This document shows positions 29,794 through 41,550 of a stretch of 64,000 nt of DNA, in pieces; position 1 is the first letter of the stretch, and each line of letters opens with the position of its first letter. The notes beneath the pieces were generated by a model. That model had not been told where the DNA came from. It saw only the letters and a list, made by a program, of their open reading frames with translations, and searched no databases. This DNA comes from Rahnella inusitata. Its GTDB lineage: Bacteria; Pseudomonadota; Gammaproteobacteria; Enterobacterales; Enterobacteriaceae. The position numbers and the translations under genes were made by a program. The stretch spans positions 1 to 64,000 of the forward strand of contig NZ_JYDE01000036.1 of the NCBI RefSeq assembly GCF_003263515.1. The letters are read 5' to 3'.

Positions 29794-30998
29794 CGGGCAC
29801 TCCTTACAAACGCCTGGGCTTTTGCCAGCCGCGTTTCGAAATCCACTCGCAGCAATAACACGATTGCCGTCGACATAATGATCAGGCTCGAACCACCGTA
29901 ACTGATGAGCGGCAAGGTCAAACCTTTGGTCGGCAACATCCCCGCTGCGGCCCCAACGTTAACCAGCGCCTGGAAGCTAAACCACACGCCAATTGAGCAG
30001 GCCAAAAAGCCGGAAAATCGCTGATCGAGCTCTAATGCACGACGTCCAATGGACATCGCACGAAAAGCGACGAAGAATACCATCAACAGGGCTAAAACCA
30101 CACCGAAATACCCCAGTTCCTCGCCTAAAATCGAGAAGATAAAATCGGTATGCGCTTCCGGTAAATACTCGAGCTTTTGCACAGAGTTACCTAATCCCTG
30201 CCCCCAGAACTCACCGCGGCCAAACGCCATCAGTGACTGGGTTAACTGGTAGCCGCTGCCGAACGGATCGGCCCACGGATTCCAGAAGGAAGTCACACGG
30301 CGCATACGGTACGGTTCGGCGATAATCAGCAGTACAACCGCAAACGCACCGGAGCCGATGATGGCCAGGAACTGCCACATTTTCGCCCCCGCCAGAAACA
30401 GCATCGCCAGCGTGGTAATAAACAGTACAACCACCGTACCGAGGTCAGGCTGCGCCAGCAGTAACACCGCCAGCACGACCATCACGCCCATCGGCTTACA
30501 GAAGCCCCAGAAGTTACTGCGGACTTCATCCACCTTGCGCACCAGATAGCTGGCGAGGTAGCAAAACAGCGACAGTTTGGAAAACTCGGCGGGCTGAATA
30601 CGCAGCGGGCCGAAGGAAATCCAGCGCGATGCCCCGTTGACCGAGCTGCCGACCACCAACACCACCAGCAGCATCACCACCGAGAGCAACAGCAGTACGT
30701 TGCTGTATTTCTGCCACACCGCCATCGGCACACGCAGTGTCACCAGCGACATTCCAAAAGCCAGCGCGAGATAAATCGCATCACGCTTGGCGAACAGGAA
30801 CGGGTCATCCGCCAGACGCTGACCAATCGGCATCGAGGCTGACGTCACCATCACAAAACCCACAATCGCCAGACCAAAGGTCAGCCACAGCAGCGTGCGG
30901 TCATACAGCACCAGCGTGACGGTGTCGTTTTCTCTGGCACCCATCACCCAGTCGTTAAATTTTCTGACGAGACCCAGCCCCGGCATACGGATCCGCAT
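29790..30998 (-). CDS. ftsW: Lipid II polymerase FtsW (SEDS family)
   Basis: FtsW is the septal peptidoglycan glycosyltransferase that works with FtsI. The 402-residue protein (E. coli 414, here shorter at the N-terminus) has about 10 transmembrane helices. SEDS motifs are visible: [33 protein letters not shown] and PFGSGYQL, and the final loop [17 protein letters not shown] 30998 shares one base with the murD stop; a second ATG four codons in ([10 protein letters not shown]) is possible. Confidence 0.96.
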   Translation of the reverse strand: MRIRMPGLGLVRKFNDWVMGARENDTVTLVLYDRTLLWLTFGLAIVGFVMVTSASMPIGQRLADDPFLFAKRDAIYLALAFGMSLVTLRVPMAVWQKYSNVLLLLSVVMLLVVLVVGSSVNGASRWISFGPLRIQPAEFSKLSLFCYLASYLVRKVDEVRSNFWGFCKPMGVMVVLAVLLLAQPDLGTVVVLFITTLAMLFLAGAKMWQFLAIIGSGAFAVVLLIIAEPYRMRRVTSFWNPWADPFGSGYQLTQSLMAFGRGEFWGQGLGNSVQKLEYLPEAHTDFIFSILGEELGYFGVVLALLMVFFVAFRAMSIGRRALELDQRFSGFLACSIGVWFSFQALVNVGAAAGMLPTKGLTLPLISYGGSSLIIMSTAIVLLLRVDFETRLAKAQAFVRSAR

Positions 30999-32314
30999 CA
31001 GCCAAGCTCCTTCGCCAGCGCAGTGAAGACATCACCACGGTGTTCAAAACTGCGGAACTGATCGAGACTCGCACAGGCGGGAGACAGGAGCACCATGTCG
31101 CCGGAAGCCAGATGTGAACTGATTTCTCGCATCGCCTGCTCCATTGTTTCAAACAGAGAAGATACTTCCGGGCGCAGCTCTGCCAGTTCAGCCCCGTCAC
31201 GGCCAAAGCAGTAAACGCGGAGTTTCTCGCCCTGCAAATAACGCGTCAGCGGGGAGAAATCAGCAGATTTGCCGTCGCCGCCCAGTAACAGGTGCAGCGT
31301 GCCCTCGACGTGCAGACCATTGAGTGCCGCTTCAGTGCTGCCAACGTTGGTTGCCTTGGAATCGTTAATCCAGCGCACACCGTTGTGTTGCCAGGCTATC
31401 TGAAAACGATGTGCCAGGCCGGTAAAGGTGGTCAGCGCTTTCAGGCTGGAAGCATGAGGAACACCGACGGCATCCGCCAGCGCCAAAGCCGCCAGCGCAT
31501 TGGTATAGTTGTGACGGCCGGTCAGCGGCATCTCATTGGTATTCAGGACTTTCTCACCGCGCACGCGCAGCCAGATATCATCCTGCTGGCGGGTCAGGTG
31601 ATAATCCCCCACATCCACCCCAAAGCTCACACAACGCTTATCAGCCCCGCGTACCGGCATGGTCAGTGCATCATCAGCATTCACCACGCAAAGCGCGGCG
31701 TTCTCATACACTTTTAATTTGGCCGCACGGTACTGTTGCAGACCAAACGGATAGCGATCCATGTGGTCCTCAGTCACGTTCAGAATGGTGGCCGCAGCGG
31801 CTTGCAGACTTTCTGTCGTTTCCAGCTGGAAGCTGGAGAGTTCGAGCACGAAGAGATCGTATTCGTGATCCAACATGTTCAGTACGGGCAGACCGATATT
31901 GCCGCCTACGCCGACACGCCATCCGGCGGCTTTCGCCATTTCACCGACCAGCATGGTTACTGTGCTTTTGCCGTTTGAACCGGTGATCGCCACAATCGGT
32001 GTCTGGGTTTCACGGCAAAACAGCTCGATATCGCCGACAATTTCCACACCGGCTTCAGCAGCGGCGCTCAGCGCAGGCGTTGCCAGTGCGATGCCCGGAC
32101 TGGCAACGATCAGATCCGCATCCAGCAACCACTCTTCATTGAGTGAACCAAGATGACGCTCAATATTATCCGCAAGCTTGTCCAGTCCTGACGGGCTAAC
32201 GCGGGTATCCATAACACGCGGCGTCACGCCCCGTGCCACAAAGAAATCAACACAAGAGAGGCCGGTCAGCCCCAGCCCGATGATGACGACTTTTTTACCC
32301 TGATAGTCAGCCAT
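30998..32314 (-). CDS. murD: UDP-N-acetylmuramoyl-L-alanine--D-glutamate ligase
   Basis: MurD adds D-Glu to UDP-MurNAc-L-Ala. The 438 residues match E. coli. The N-terminal Rossmann motif [23 protein letters not shown] loop [16 protein letters not shown], and the C-terminal motifs [12 protein letters not shown] and [12 protein letters not shown] are all present. Start ATG 32314 lies two bases after the mraY stop, and the stop shares one base with ftsW. Confidence 0.97.
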   Translation of the reverse strand: MADYQGKKVVIIGLGLTGLSCVDFFVARGVTPRVMDTRVSPSGLDKLADNIERHLGSLNEEWLLDADLIVASPGIALATPALSAAAEAGVEIVGDIELFCRETQTPIVAITGSNGKSTVTMLVGEMAKAAGWRVGVGGNIGLPVLNMLDHEYDLFVLELSSFQLETTESLQAAAATILNVTEDHMDRYPFGLQQYRAAKLKVYENAALCVVNADDALTMPVRGADKRCVSFGVDVGDYHLTRQQDDIWLRVRGEKVLNTNEMPLTGRHNYTNALAALALADAVGVPHASSLKALTTFTGLAHRFQIAWQHNGVRWINDSKATNVGSTEAALNGLHVEGTLHLLLGGDGKSADFSPLTRYLQGEKLRVYCFGRDGAELAELRPEVSSLFETMEQAMREISSHLASGDMVLLSPACASLDQFRSFEHRGDVFTALAKELG

Positions 32315-32316
32315 AG

Positions 32317-33399
32317 TTAACGTACCTTCAGCGTTGCAAGGCCGATCAGCACCAGCATCAGCGAAATAATCCAGAAGCGCACAATGACGCGCGGTTCCGG
32401 CCAGCCTTTAAGTTCGTAGTGATGATGGATTGGCGCCATACGGAAGATGCGCTGCCCACGTAACTTAAAGGACCCGACTTGCAGGATCACCGACAGTGTT
32501 TCGACCACGAATACACCGCCCATAATCACCAGTAAGAACTCCTGACGCAGCAGGACGGCGATGGTACCCAGTGCGCCGCCCAAGGCCAGAGAACCGACGT
32601 CACCCATGAAGACCTGAGCCGGATAGGTGTTAAACCACAGGAATCCGAGACCGGCACCGACAATCGCGGTACATACGATCACCAGTTCCCCCGCGTGGCG
32701 CAGATAAGGAATGTGCAGGTAGCTGGCGAAATTCATGTTACCTGTCGCCCAGGCCACCAGCGCAAAGCCACCGGCGACGAACACAGTGGGCATAATCGCC
32801 AGCCCGTCCAGACCATCGGTCAGATTGACGGCGTTACTGGTACCCACAATCACGAAGTAGCTCAGCAGTATGTACAGCAGGCCCAGCTGCGGCATGACGT
32901 CTTTGAAGAACGGCACCACCAGCTCTGTCGCCGGGGTGTCTTTACCGATGGCGTACATAGTGAAAGCGGCGGCCAGTGCAATCACGGACTGCCAGAAGTA
33001 TTTCCAGCGGGCGATTAACCCTTTGGTGTCTTTACGCACCACTTTGCGGTAATCATCAATGAAACCGACGATGCCGTAGCCGATCAGCACGAACAGCACG
33101 CACCAGACATACGGGTTCGAGGGATACGCCCACATCAGCACCGAAATGGTAATGGAGGCCAGGATCATCAGCCCGCCCATGGTTGGCGTGCCGCGTTTAC
33201 TAAAATGTGATTCCGGGCCGTCGTTACGCACAACCTGACCGAATGACATTTTTTGCAGACGGGCAATCATCCGCGGACCAATCCACAATGACAGGAACAA
33301 TGCAGTCAGCAGGCTGACAATGGCGCGAAACGTCAGATAGGAAAAGACGTTGAATCCGGAATAATATTTGACCAAGTGTTCTGCCAGCCAAACTAACAT
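32317..33399 (-). CDS. mraY: Phospho-N-acetylmuramoyl-pentapeptide transferase
   Basis: MraY transfers phospho-MurNAc-pentapeptide to undecaprenyl phosphate, forming lipid I in the inner membrane. The 360 residues equal E. coli and have about ten membrane segments. Catalytic features are visible: [17 protein letters not shown] with the Asp pair, [13 protein letters not shown], and the histidine loop [15 protein letters not shown]. The ATG at 33399 overlaps the murF stop by 7 bases, with its ribosome binding site GGAGAA inside murF. Confidence 0.97.
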   Translation of the reverse strand: MLVWLAEHLVKYYSGFNVFSYLTFRAIVSLLTALFLSLWIGPRMIARLQKMSFGQVVRNDGPESHFSKRGTPTMGGLMILASITISVLMWAYPSNPYVWCVLFVLIGYGIVGFIDDYRKVVRKDTKGLIARWKYFWQSVIALAAAFTMYAIGKDTPATELVVPFFKDVMPQLGLLYILLSYFVIVGTSNAVNLTDGLDGLAIMPTVFVAGGFALVAWATGNMNFASYLHIPYLRHAGELVIVCTAIVGAGLGFLWFNTYPAQVFMGDVGSLALGGALGTIAVLLRQEFLLVIMGGVFVVETLSVILQVGSFKLRGQRIFRMAPIHHHYELKGWPEPRVIVRFWIISLMLVLIGLATLKVR

Positions 33400-34769
33400 G
33401 TTGCATTCTCCTGTAACGCGCGTACTACCTGCTCCATTGCGGCACTACGTGAACCTTTAATTAAAACGGTAATTACCGCATGTTCAGACAGTAAGCTCGT
33501 CAGGCGCGCCGTCAGGGCTGCCTTATCCGCTAAATGCTCACCACACCCGCTGACATCACTAATGATGCGGCTGTCGTGGCCAATACTGAAAACTTTGTCG
33601 ATCCCGGCTGCACGAATCGCTTCGCCCACCTCGCGGTGACACGCTTCGCTTTGTGCGCCCAGTTCCGCCATGTCGCCAACGGCCATTACGCGATAGCCCG
33701 GCATTTCTGCCAGCACTTGCGCGGCGGCGGTCATCGAACCAACGTTGGCGTTGTAGCTGTCATCGAGCAGCGTTTTACCGTCGCAAAGTGCGATCGGGAA
33801 CAAGCGGCCTTTGACCGATTGCAGAGTCGTCAGACCGGCGCGAACATTTTCGAGTGAAGCGCCGACCGACAGCGCCAGCGCGGCCGCAGCCATCGCGTTA
33901 GCAATATTGTGACGGCCCGGCACAGGCAGCGAAACATCTATGCTGCCTTGAGGAGAATGCAGGGTAAAGACGGTGTTCAGCGGACTGATTTTGACGTCTG
34001 TTGCGAAGAAATCGCTGCCATCATTCTGTTGCGCCGAATCTTTTGTCGAAGAGAATCGCCAAACGGTTTTGCCGCCGAGCTTGCGCTGCCAGTTCGGCCA
34101 GTCGTTGCTATCAGCATTAATAATCGCCGTGCCGTTTTCAGGCAGACCTTCAAAAATTTCACCCTTGGCCTGCGCAACGCCGGCCAGTGAACCAAAACCT
34201 TCAAGGTGAGCGGCTGACAGGTTATTGACCAGCGCCGTTTCAGGCCTGGCCAGTGCGGTGGTATAAGCGATTTCGCCCGGATGGTTAGCGCCCATTTCGA
34301 TGACGGCAAAATCATGTTCTGCGGTCAGGCGCAGCAACGTCAGCGGTACGCCGATATCGTTATTGAAGTTGCCTGCGGTGTAGAGCACATTGCCGCACTC
34401 GCGTAAAATCGCTGCGGTCATCTCTTTCACGGACGTTTTACCTGAGGAACCGGTCAGGCCGACCACGCGGGCAGGAACCTGCTGACGCACCCAGCCGCCG
34501 AGCTGGCCGAGCGCAATTCGGGTATCCGCCACCACTAACTGCGGCACGTCCACCTGTAAGCGCTTACTTACCAGTAAAGCCCCTGAACCGGCTTTAACGG
34601 CATCGGCCGCAAAGTCGTGAGCATCAAATTTTTCGCCTTTCAGGGCGATGAACAAACAGCCCGGTGTAATCTGACGGGTATCTGTAGTGACACTGTCGAT
34701 TTGAGTATCGTTGCCGATAAGTTCGGCATTGAGCGCCGCACTCAACGTTTGCAGGGAAACGCGGATCAT
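33393..34769 (-). CDS. murF: UDP-MurNAc-tripeptide--D-Ala-D-Ala ligase
   Basis: MurF attaches the D-Ala-D-Ala made by DdlB to the UDP-MurNAc-tripeptide. It has 458 residues (E. coli 452). The ATP loop [18 protein letters not shown]-site [10 protein letters not shown] and the C-terminal [16 protein letters not shown] are diagnostic of MurF. The ATG 34769 overlaps murE by 4 bases (ATGA), so murE and murF are coupled. Confidence 0.97.
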   Translation of the reverse strand: MIRVSLQTLSAALNAELIGNDTQIDSVTTDTRQITPGCLFIALKGEKFDAHDFAADAVKAGSGALLVSKRLQVDVPQLVVADTRIALGQLGGWVRQQVPARVVGLTGSSGKTSVKEMTAAILRECGNVLYTAGNFNNDIGVPLTLLRLTAEHDFAVIEMGANHPGEIAYTTALARPETALVNNLSAAHLEGFGSLAGVAQAKGEIFEGLPENGTAIINADSNDWPNWQRKLGGKTVWRFSSTKDSAQQNDGSDFFATDVKISPLNTVFTLHSPQGSIDVSLPVPGRHNIANAMAAAALALSVGASLENVRAGLTTLQSVKGRLFPIALCDGKTLLDDSYNANVGSMTAAAQVLAEMPGYRVMAVGDMAELGAQSEACHREVGEAIRAAGIDKVFSIGHDSRIISDVSGCGEHLADKAALTARLTSLLSEHAVITVLIKGSRSAAMEQVVRALQENATC

Positions 34770-36253
34770 GCGATCACCCCCAGCAAACGGGCAACCGTTA
34801 CGCGGTCGGAATAGTCGAGACGCTGATTGCCCACCAGCTGGTAATCCTCGTGGCCTTTACCGGCGATCAGCACAACGTCATCTTCAGTGGCTTGCATAAT
34901 GGCGCTGGTCACTGCCTCTGCGCGGCCATGAATTTCCTGCGCACGGCCAGCATCCAGCAGCCCGGCAAGGATATCCGCGACAATAGCGCGGGGCTCTTCG
35001 CTGCGAGGGTTGTCATCTGTCACGATCACGCGATCGGCGTACTGTTCCGCAATGCCGCCCATCAGAGGACGTTTGCCTTTGTCGCGATCACCGCCGCAAC
35101 CAAACACGCACCACAGCGTGCCACGACAGTGCAGACGTGCCGCCGCCAGCGCTTTTTCCAACGCGTCAGGCGTATGAGCATAATCCACTACAGCGGTCGG
35201 TTTGCCCGGCGCATTGAATACTTCCATGCGGCCGCACACCGGTTGCAGTTGTGAACTTACCGCCAGCAACTGAGCCAGCGGATAATCTTGTGAAAGCAGG
35301 GTCGCCAACGCCACCAGCAAATTGCTGACGTTGAATGCGCCCATCAGGCGGCTTTCCAGCAGGCCTTCTCCCCAGCTTGAATCGATATTTACGGTCGCGC
35401 CGTTGTCATGATAATTCACGCTGCGCGCCGCCAGCCAGCGGCCTTTCCAGCCTGCCGGGATCTTGTCTTCCATCGTGACGGCGATAGCATCCGGGGTTTT
35501 CGCCAGCCAACGCAACCCGACTTCGTCGTCAGCATTGATAATTTTTTGGCCGACCTGATGCGAGGAGAAGAGCTGCCATTTGGCGTCTTCGTAGCTCTGC
35601 ATGTCACCGTGATAATCCAGGTGATCGCGGCTCAGGTTGGTGAAGGCTGCGGCGGCAAATGGCAGCGCGGCAACGCGGTGCTGAACCAGACCGTGGGAAG
35701 AAACTTCCATCGCAGCGAAAGTGGCGCCCTGCTGTACTAAATCCGCCAGAATATGCTGAACCTGTACTGCAGAACCGGTGGTATTTTCCGCCGGTACCAC
35801 TTTATCGAGCAAACCATTGCCGACGGTACCCATCACGGCGCTGGTTTCACCGAGCAACTGACTCCACTGCGCCAGCAGCTGCGTGGTAGTAGTTTTGCCG
35901 TTGGTGCCGGTGACACCGATCAGACGTAAGGCCTGACCCGGCTGATGGTAAAAATGCCCTGCCAGTTCGGACAGCAACACATTGAGATTCTCGAGGTAAA
36001 TCACCGGCACGCCATGCATCTGGCTAACCGTTCCGTGTTCTTGTTCACCCTTTGCTTCGGCCACAACGGCAGCGACGCCCTGGGCAATTGCCTGGGGAAT
36101 AAAACGACGCCCGTCGCTGGTATGGCCTGAAATCGCGACGAACAGATCTCCGGCAGCCGCCACGCGGCTGTCTAAAATCATGTCTTTTAGCGCTACTGCC
36201 GGGGCATCACTCACCCAGGGCGCTAATAGGTCGCGCAAATTACGATCTGCCAC
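34766..36253 (-). CDS. murE: UDP-MurNAc-L-Ala-D-Glu--meso-diaminopimelate ligase
   Basis: MurE adds the third residue of the stem peptide. The DNPR motif ([12 protein letters not shown]) near residue 412 identifies meso-diaminopimelate rather than lysine as substrate. The 495 residues equal E. coli. The ATP loop [19 protein letters not shown] and the carbamylated-lysine region YEDAKWQLF are present. It starts with GTG at 36253, as E. coli murE does, 14 bases inside the end of ftsI. Confidence 0.97.
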   Translation of the reverse strand: MADRNLRDLLAPWVSDAPAVALKDMILDSRVAAAGDLFVAISGHTSDGRRFIPQAIAQGVAAVVAEAKGEQEHGTVSQMHGVPVIYLENLNVLLSELAGHFYHQPGQALRLIGVTGTNGKTTTTQLLAQWSQLLGETSAVMGTVGNGLLDKVVPAENTTGSAVQVQHILADLVQQGATFAAMEVSSHGLVQHRVAALPFAAAAFTNLSRDHLDYHGDMQSYEDAKWQLFSSHQVGQKIINADDEVGLRWLAKTPDAIAVTMEDKIPAGWKGRWLAARSVNYHDNGATVNIDSSWGEGLLESRLMGAFNVSNLLVALATLLSQDYPLAQLLAVSSQLQPVCGRMEVFNAPGKPTAVVDYAHTPDALEKALAAARLHCRGTLWCVFGCGGDRDKGKRPLMGGIAEQYADRVIVTDDNPRSEEPRAIVADILAGLLDAGRAQEIHGRAEAVTSAIMQATEDDVVLIAGKGHEDYQLVGNQRLDYSDRVTVARLLGVIA

Positions 36254-38003
36254 CTGAAGCCTCTTTTTGATTATTCACTATGTCTGCATTTTCATCGGCA
36301 GTCAGCGCATCCGGTTCGATGTTCATGGTGCGCAATACGCCGCCCATGATCGCGCCAAACACAGGTGCGGAAACGGCCCCACCGTAATACTTCCCTGCCT
36401 GCGGATCGTTGATAACCACCACCAGCGCAAATCTCGGATTGCTTGCCGGTGCAACGCCTGCGGTGTAGGCAATGTATTTGTTCACGTACTTACCATCGGG
36501 ACCGACTTTCTTCGCGGTACCGGTTTTAATCGCAATGCGATAACCCTTGATCGCCGCTTTCACGCCACCACCGCCGGGCAGTGCGACGCTTTCCATCATA
36601 TGCACGACGGTGCGGACAATCGGTTCAGGGAAGATGCGTTCGCCGGAGACAGGCGGATCAACTTTTGTTATCGACAGCGGACGATAAATGCCCATGCTGC
36701 CAATCGTTGCGTAGACTCGCGCTAGCTGGAGAGGTGTCACCATTAGCCCGTAGCCGAAAGAGAAGGTGGCCCTCTCTATGTCAGACCACCGTTGTTTTTT
36801 AGGGTATAAGCCACTGCTTTCTCCAACCAGTCCCAAATTGGTCGGTTTTCCCAATCCGAATCGCGAGTAAGTGTCTACCAGCTCTGCGGACGGCATCGAC
36901 AACGCCAGTCGTGAAACACCGACGTTACTCGACTTCTGCAAGATACCCGTCACGGACAGCTCCGCGTAACGGGCCACATCTTTAATCTCATGACCGTTGA
37001 TTCGATACGGCACGGTGTTCAGCACACTGTTCTCGCGCACGACGCCATTTTTCAGCGCCGTCATCACCACCATTGGTTTGACGGTGGAACCCGGCTCGAA
37101 GATGTCGGTGATGGCGCGGTTACGCATCACGTCTTTCGGCGTGTTCGGCATGTTATTTGGGTTGTAAGACGGGCTGTTGGCCATCGCCAGCACTTCGCCG
37201 GTTTGTACATCGACCAACACCGCAGTGCCTGATTCGGCTTTGTTAAAGGCCACGGCGTTATTGAGTTCGCGATACACCAGTGCCTGCAAACGTTCGTCGA
37301 TGCTCAGCGCCAGATTGTGCGCTGCCTGGCTGTCAACGGAGGAAATGTCTTCAATGACTCGCCCAAAGCGGTCTTTACGGATGGTGCGCTCGCCCGGCTT
37401 TCCGGTCAGCCAGCGGTCAAAACTTTTCTCAACGCCTTCAATGCCTTCGCCATCGATGTTAGTGACGCCAATGACGTGCGATGTCACCTGTCCGGCCGGG
37501 TAGTAACGACGGGACTCCTGACGCAGTGAAATCCCTGGCAGTTTGAGTTTGCGAATGTATTCGCCAACGGAAGGGTTGATCTGACGGGCGAGATAAACGA
37601 AGCGGCCTTTGGGATTGGCGTTGATGCGGGCAGACAGCTGATCGAGTGGCATGTTGAGCGCATCGGCGAGTGCTTTCCACTTTGTGTCGACCGTGATGCC
37701 ACCGCGATCGTTAATCTCTTTCGGATCGGCCCAAATCGCATTTACAGGCACGCTGACCGCCAGAGGCCGTCCTGAGCGGTCGGTGATCATCCCACGGGAT
37801 GTCGGAATGGTTTGAACGCGCAGGGAACGTAAATCCCCTTCTTTCACCAGCTTATCCGGGTTTATCACCTGAAGATAAGCCACCCGCAACATCAGGCCCA
37901 GCAGGGCAAGTAAAATACAGGCGCACAACAACGCAAAACGCCAGCTGATAAAGCTGGCTTGATCTTCGGGACGCTTTAACTTCGCGGTGCGTGTTGCTTT
38001 CAT
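36240..38003 (-). CDS. ftsI: Septal peptidoglycan transpeptidase FtsI (PBP3)
   Basis: PBP3 cross-links septal peptidoglycan with FtsW and is the target of aztreonam and cephalexin. ATG 38003 gives 587 residues (E. coli 588); an in-frame GTG 24 bases upstream was not used. Features in order: basic cytoplasmic tail, one transmembrane helix at about 20-42, the pedestal domain with [18 protein letters not shown], then the penicillin-binding motifs STVK (in EPGSTVKPM), SSN (in QKSSNVGVS) and KTGT (in AIKTGTAKK). The residues flanking the active site match the ordinary drug-sensitive form, with no insertion after the pattern YRIN. RBS GGAGG lies a little upstream. Confidence 0.97.
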   Translation of the reverse strand: MKATRTAKLKRPEDQASFISWRFALLCACILLALLGLMLRVAYLQVINPDKLVKEGDLRSLRVQTIPTSRGMITDRSGRPLAVSVPVNAIWADPKEINDRGGITVDTKWKALADALNMPLDQLSARINANPKGRFVYLARQINPSVGEYIRKLKLPGISLRQESRRYYPAGQVTSHVIGVTNIDGEGIEGVEKSFDRWLTGKPGERTIRKDRFGRVIEDISSVDSQAAHNLALSIDERLQALVYRELNNAVAFNKAESGTAVLVDVQTGEVLAMANSPSYNPNNMPNTPKDVMRNRAITDIFEPGSTVKPMVVMTALKNGVVRENSVLNTVPYRINGHEIKDVARYAELSVTGILQKSSNVGVSRLALSMPSAELVDTYSRFGLGKPTNLGLVGESSGLYPKKQRWSDIERATFSFGYGLMVTPLQLARVYATIGSMGIYRPLSITKVDPPVSGERIFPEPIVRTVVHMMESVALPGGGGVKAAIKGYRIAIKTGTAKKVGPDGKYVNKYIAYTAGVAPASNPRFALVVVINDPQAGKYYGGAVSAPVFGAIMGGVLRTMNIEPDALTADENADIVNNQKEASGGRS

Positions 38004-38030
38004 TAGCTGCCTGTATCCTCCGTGCACATT

Positions 38031-38351
38031 TTAAGGTTGAACCACAATAGTTTCTTGAGATGGATCAACATGTTGCATCTGCAATTTCTCCGTTGCGATG
38101 CGTTCTACCCGGCTGTGATCGCCAAGGGCATTCTCTTCGAGGATCAGGTTGCGCCACTCAATGTCCAGCGCATCCCTTTCCAGTACTAACTGTTCCCGCT
38201 GTGCCGTCAGTAAACGCGTACGGTGCGCAGTGGTGACAACGAAGATGGCGCTGATCAAAACGGCAATCAGCAAAATCATCGGGATCTTGCCATTGCGCAA
38301 AATGTCGCTGGCAATGACCCCCACTAAACCGTGGCGTTCATTGCCAATCAC
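38031..38351 (-). CDS. ftsL: Cell division protein FtsL
   Basis: FtsL is a small bitopic protein that forms FtsQLB and activates FtsWI. Here it has 106 residues against 121 in E. coli; the start lacks the first 15 or so cytoplasmic residues. A GTG at 38351 overlaps the rsmH stop (GTGA), and no better upstream start exists. One transmembrane helix covers about residues 24-42. The periplasmic leucine-zipper-like coiled coil is almost identical to E. coli ([19 protein letters not shown] and the terminal [13 protein letters not shown]). Confidence 0.95.
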   Translation of the reverse strand: MIGNERHGLVGVIASDILRNGKIPMILLIAVLISAIFVVTTAHRTRLLTAQREQLVLERDALDIEWRNLILEENALGDHSRVERIATEKLQMQHVDPSQETIVVQP

Positions 38352-39289
38352 GATGCCGTTCTCTCAGCAAAACGCAGGACTGAACTGCGTGCCCGCGGGT
38401 TTTCTGACACTTCCGCATCGGAAGGCATCATTTTTCCCACTGATTTTAATGAGCGTCCGCCAAGTTCCGCGATCTGCGCTTCTGTCATCGGAATACCGGC
38501 CGGCACCTGAGCGCCACGGCTGTGCTGACGGATAAAGCGTTTCACGATGCGGTCTTCCAGTGAGTGGAAGCTGATCACGGATAAACGCCCTGCCGGTGCC
38601 AGAATTTCCAGCGCGCCATCCAGCGCACGTTCGATTTCTTCCAGCTCACTGTTGATGTAGATACGAATCGCCTGGAAGCTGCGTGTCGCCGGATGCTTAT
38701 GCTTCTCACGAAATGGCGAGGCGTTCGCAATCAAATCAGCCAGTTCTTTTGTACGCGTCATTGGCAATTCGCGGTTACGCTCGACAATCGCGCGCGCAAT
38801 GCGTTTTGCAAAACGCTCTTCACCAAACGTTTTCAATACCCAGATGATGTCTTCTTCTTCCGCTTTCATCAGCCATTCGGCCGCTGAGTAACCACGCGTC
38901 GGATCCATGCGCATATCCAGAGGTCCGTCACGCATAAAGGAGAAACCACGTTCCGCATCATCAAGCTGCGGCGAGGAAACACCTAAATCCAGCAGTACGC
39001 CGTCGATCTTACCTTCCAGACCGCGTTCGCGAACGTAGTTAGCGAGGTCGGAGAAAGGTCCGTGAACGATAGAAAAACGCGCGTCATCAATAGATTCTGC
39101 GGCTTTAATTGCCTGCGGATCGCGGTCGATCGCCAGCAGGCGACCTTGCGGGCCAAGCTGTGACAAAATCAGACGTGAGTGGCCACCGCGGCCAAAGGTT
39201 CCGTCTATGTAAATGCCGTCCTGGCGGATGTTCAGGCCGTTGACGGCTTCATCCAGCAAGACGGAAGTGTGTTTGTAGTTTTCAACCAT
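38348..39289 (-). CDS. rsmH: 16S rRNA m4C1402 methyltransferase
   Basis: RsmH (MraW) N4-methylates C1402 in the decoding centre of 16S rRNA. The 313 residues equal E. coli. The SAM-binding motif [19 protein letters not shown], the acidic AIDRDPQAI and the catalytic-region [21 protein letters not shown] are present. C-terminal [16 protein letters not shown] is a family signature. The ATG at 39289 lies two bases after the mraZ stop. Confidence 0.97.
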   Translation of the reverse strand: MVENYKHTSVLLDEAVNGLNIRQDGIYIDGTFGRGGHSRLILSQLGPQGRLLAIDRDPQAIKAAESIDDARFSIVHGPFSDLANYVRERGLEGKIDGVLLDLGVSSPQLDDAERGFSFMRDGPLDMRMDPTRGYSAAEWLMKAEEEDIIWVLKTFGEERFAKRIARAIVERNRELPMTRTKELADLIANASPFREKHKHPATRSFQAIRIYINSELEEIERALDGALEILAPAGRLSVISFHSLEDRIVKRFIRQHSRGAQVPAGIPMTEAQIAELGGRSLKSVGKMMPSDAEVSENPRARSSVLRFAERTAS

Positions 39290-39291
39290 GC

Positions 39292-39750
39292 TTATAATGA
39301 CAAGTCCTGTAATCGGTCAGAGAGTGGTTCCTGAGACGATTGTTCAGCGTCTATGTCTTCCTTAACTTGTTGATACCAGGTCTGTTCATCCCACAGTTCA
39401 AACTTGTTGAACTGCCCAACCAGCATCACTTCTTTTGCGAGCCCGGCGTGCTGACGCAGCGTAGTGGCAATCAACAGACGCCCGGCGTTATCCATCTGAC
39501 ATTCACTTGCATGTCCCAGTAACAGGCGCTGAATACGGCGCTCAACGGGGTTCATACTCGACAGACGGGACAATTTACGTTCGATAATTTCCCACTCGGG
39601 AAGGGTGTAAAGGAGGAGGCAGGGGTGATGGAGGTCTATGGTACACACCATTTGACCTTGCGATTCTTCGCTCAGCAAATCCCGGTAACGGGTGGGTACG
39701 GCAAGTCGCCCTTTGCTGTCGAGGTTAACCATCGTCGCGCCACGAAACAT
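39292..39750 (-). CDS. mraZ: Transcriptional regulator MraZ
   Basis: MraZ, first gene of the dcw cluster, binds repeats in its own promoter and represses the operon; RsmH counteracts it. The 152 residues comprise two SpoVT/AbrB-like half domains, each with the DNA-binding pattern ([15 protein letters not shown] at 10-24 and [17 protein letters not shown] at about 81-97). ATG 39750 lies 29 bases past the three MraZ repeats. The sequence follows E. coli MraZ closely. Confidence 0.97.
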   Translation of the reverse strand: MFRGATMVNLDSKGRLAVPTRYRDLLSEESQGQMVCTIDLHHPCLLLYTLPEWEIIERKLSRLSSMNPVERRIQRLLLGHASECQMDNAGRLLIATTLRQHAGLAKEVMLVGQFNKFELWDEQTWYQQVKEDIDAEQSSQEPLSDRLQDLSL

Positions 39751-39778
39751 GACCGATCTACCCCTCTATGACCCTAAT

Positions 39779-39803
39779 CACCACTTTCCTCCACAAATTC
39801 CCA
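39779..39803 (-). promoter_or_regulatory. MraZ binding repeats
   Basis: On the minus strand TGGGA, TGGAG and TGGTG occur at exact 10-base intervals (starts 39803, 39793, 39783). MraZ is known to bind TGGGN repeats with 5-base spacers downstream of the mra promoter. The first repeat is the consensus; the other two are variants. Confidence 0.82.
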
Positions 39804-39811
39804 CTTAAAAG

Positions 39812-39841
39812 AGTTTACGGATGGTTTTAAAACCTTGTCAA
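39812..39841 (-). promoter_or_regulatory. mra promoter of the dcw cluster
   Basis: Minus strand TTGACA (39841-39836, perfect), an 18-base spacer and TAAACT (39817-39812, 4/6). It matches E. coli Pmra in sequence and position and drives transcription through mraZ into the mur and fts genes. Confidence 0.88.
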
Positions 39842-40424
39842 GCCAGAGCGGAGGCGGTTTGGCAATATTTACGCGAAGACCCGAAAGCCCAACGTAACGC
39901 GGTGAGGTATTTTAGAGGTGAAATAGAAAATAACGTCATGATTAGTTGAAGAAATTTCGGAGGGTTAATAATTTCGTTTAAAAAAAAACCAAACTGAATA
40001 TTATTTAACTATTTATATTCTTCTGTTATCTGACTCTCGTTTCTTGTTCTTTTTGCCATAAGAAAAATCATTTCCGATTTTTTTTTGGCTATCACGGCTA
40101 AATCATCATCATTTTGCGAGCCAGCCCGCATGGCACAAGCCTTTCAGGGTGTTTAAAAACCACGAGTCGCGAAACAGCCGCAGACCCGGAGAAATTAAGC
40201 GGGGAATTCTACAGCACTTTTGCAGGCAGCATTAACGTATTTTAGATATCAATAAACAGATTTATATCGGCAACTGAAAGGCGAAAACATTTCTTAATAA
40301 TTCAGCGCTCTGGGAATGCTCCGAAAATAACCACTTTCACCGCATGGTGATTTTTTTCGTGTTTGTGAGCAGAATGAGCAATTAGGCAAAAGAGGAAAGA
40401 AAAGCGTGTTTGTGCGTGGGAATC
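39842..40424. other. Long cra-mraZ intergenic region
   Basis: About 580 bases lie between the mra promoter and the 3' end of cra. The stretch is AT-rich around 39920-40100, with A and T runs, and has no ORF with a ribosome binding site on either strand. The only structured element I can support is a plus-strand terminator-like hairpin at 40337-40357. Confidence 0.5.
40337..40357 (+). terminator. Terminator-like hairpin, plus strand, between cra and mraZ
   Basis: TCACC-GCAT-GGTGA followed by seven Ts, a short but well-formed intrinsic terminator pattern. All neighbouring genes run on the minus strand, so it would end a plus-strand transcript, perhaps a small RNA or antisense RNA starting in the AT-rich part of the gap. 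No promoter was assigned. Confidence 0.4.
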
Positions 40425-40448
40425 ACGGGCATTCAATTGAATACCCGT
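40425..40448 (-). other. Palindrome directly after cra
   Basis: ACGGGCATTCAA and TTGAATACCCGT form a 12-base inverted repeat with one mismatch and no loop spacer, starting six bases after the cra stop. It lacks a U tract; a Rho-independent end, an RNA 3' stabiliser or a protein site are all possible. Confidence 0.45.
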
Positions 40449-40453
40449 CAGGA

Positions 40454-41458
40454 TTACTTGCGGCTCAACCTGCCACGACGGAAGAGGTTGCGGCGAATAC
40501 GGGTCAGGCCTGCTTTTGGTTTTTTCGGTTCATCCAGGCACGCCAGTACCAGCTCCAGCACGCGTTCGGCAACGTCACGATGACGCTGTGCGACCGCCAG
40601 AACCGGACACTCAAGGAAGTCGAGAAGTTCGTTATCCCCGAAGGTGGCAATCACCAGATCGACAGGCAAACGCCCTTCCGTTTTCAGCGTGACGTCCATG
40701 ACGCCCTGCAACAACTGGAACGAGGTGGTGAAAAGCGCCTGCGGCATGGGATTGTGTTTCAGCCACTGGGCAAACACTACCGCCGCGGATTCGCGGTCAT
40801 ACGCATTGGCATAAAGATACTGCGGCTGACGTGAATCTTCAGCCCAGGCCTCACGGAAGCCCTGCTCGCGCAGGAAGCTGACCGATAATTCCGGCAATGC
40901 ACCGAGATACAATACCGATTCAGCAGGGAACGTCCGTAATTCCTGTGCCAGCATCAACGCATCTTCCTGATCGGCACCGACAACGCTGATGAAATGCTCA
41001 GGGTCGAGCGCGCGATCCAGCGCAATGATAGGGAAATCATCATTGGCCCAACGCTGATAAAAAGGATGTTCCGGCGGTAAAGATGTGGAAATGATGATCG
41101 CATCAACCTGACGTTGCAGCAGATGCTCGACACAGCGCATTTCGTTGTCAGGCTGATCTTCTGAACAGGCAATCAGCAGCTGATAGCCACGCTGGCGTGC
41201 CTGACGTTCGAGAAAATTGGCAATCTTGGTATAACTGGTATTTTCCAGATCGGGGATCACCAGACCAATAGAACGGGTCCGGCCAGCGCGTAAACCCGCA
41301 GCCACCGCATTCGGGTGATAGTTATGTTCCTTCACGACAGCCATGACTTTCTCGACTGTCTTATCGCTGACACGATACTGCTTCGCTTTGCCGTTAATCA
41401 CATAACTGGCCGTCGTACGCGAAACGCCCGCTAACCTCGCGATCTCATCCAGCTTCAC
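40454..41458 (-). CDS. cra: Catabolite repressor/activator Cra (FruR)
   Basis: Cra is the LacI-family regulator of glycolysis and gluconeogenesis genes, released from DNA by fructose 1-phosphate or fructose 1,6-bisphosphate. The 334 residues equal E. coli. The N-terminal helix-turn-helix [20 protein letters not shown], hinge region [19 protein letters not shown] and periplasmic-binding-like core are closely conserved. The start is GTG at 41458, as in E. coli. It is downstream of ilvIH, separated by a terminator. Confidence 0.97.
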   Translation of the reverse strand: MKLDEIARLAGVSRTTASYVINGKAKQYRVSDKTVEKVMAVVKEHNYHPNAVAAGLRAGRTRSIGLVIPDLENTSYTKIANFLERQARQRGYQLLIACSEDQPDNEMRCVEHLLQRQVDAIIISTSLPPEHPFYQRWANDDFPIIALDRALDPEHFISVVGADQEDALMLAQELRTFPAESVLYLGALPELSVSFLREQGFREAWAEDSRQPQYLYANAYDRESAAVVFAQWLKHNPMPQALFTTSFQLLQGVMDVTLKTEGRLPVDLVIATFGDNELLDFLECPVLAVAQRHRDVAERVLELVLACLDEPKKPKAGLTRIRRNLFRRGRLSRK

Positions 41459-41550
41459 TGAGATAACCCCTTAAGAAAGATAATGCTTTATCTAACCCCA
41501 GAAGCCCCTGCCGGGCAAGGTGTTTTACCGAATCGCTTCACCTGAGCCAC

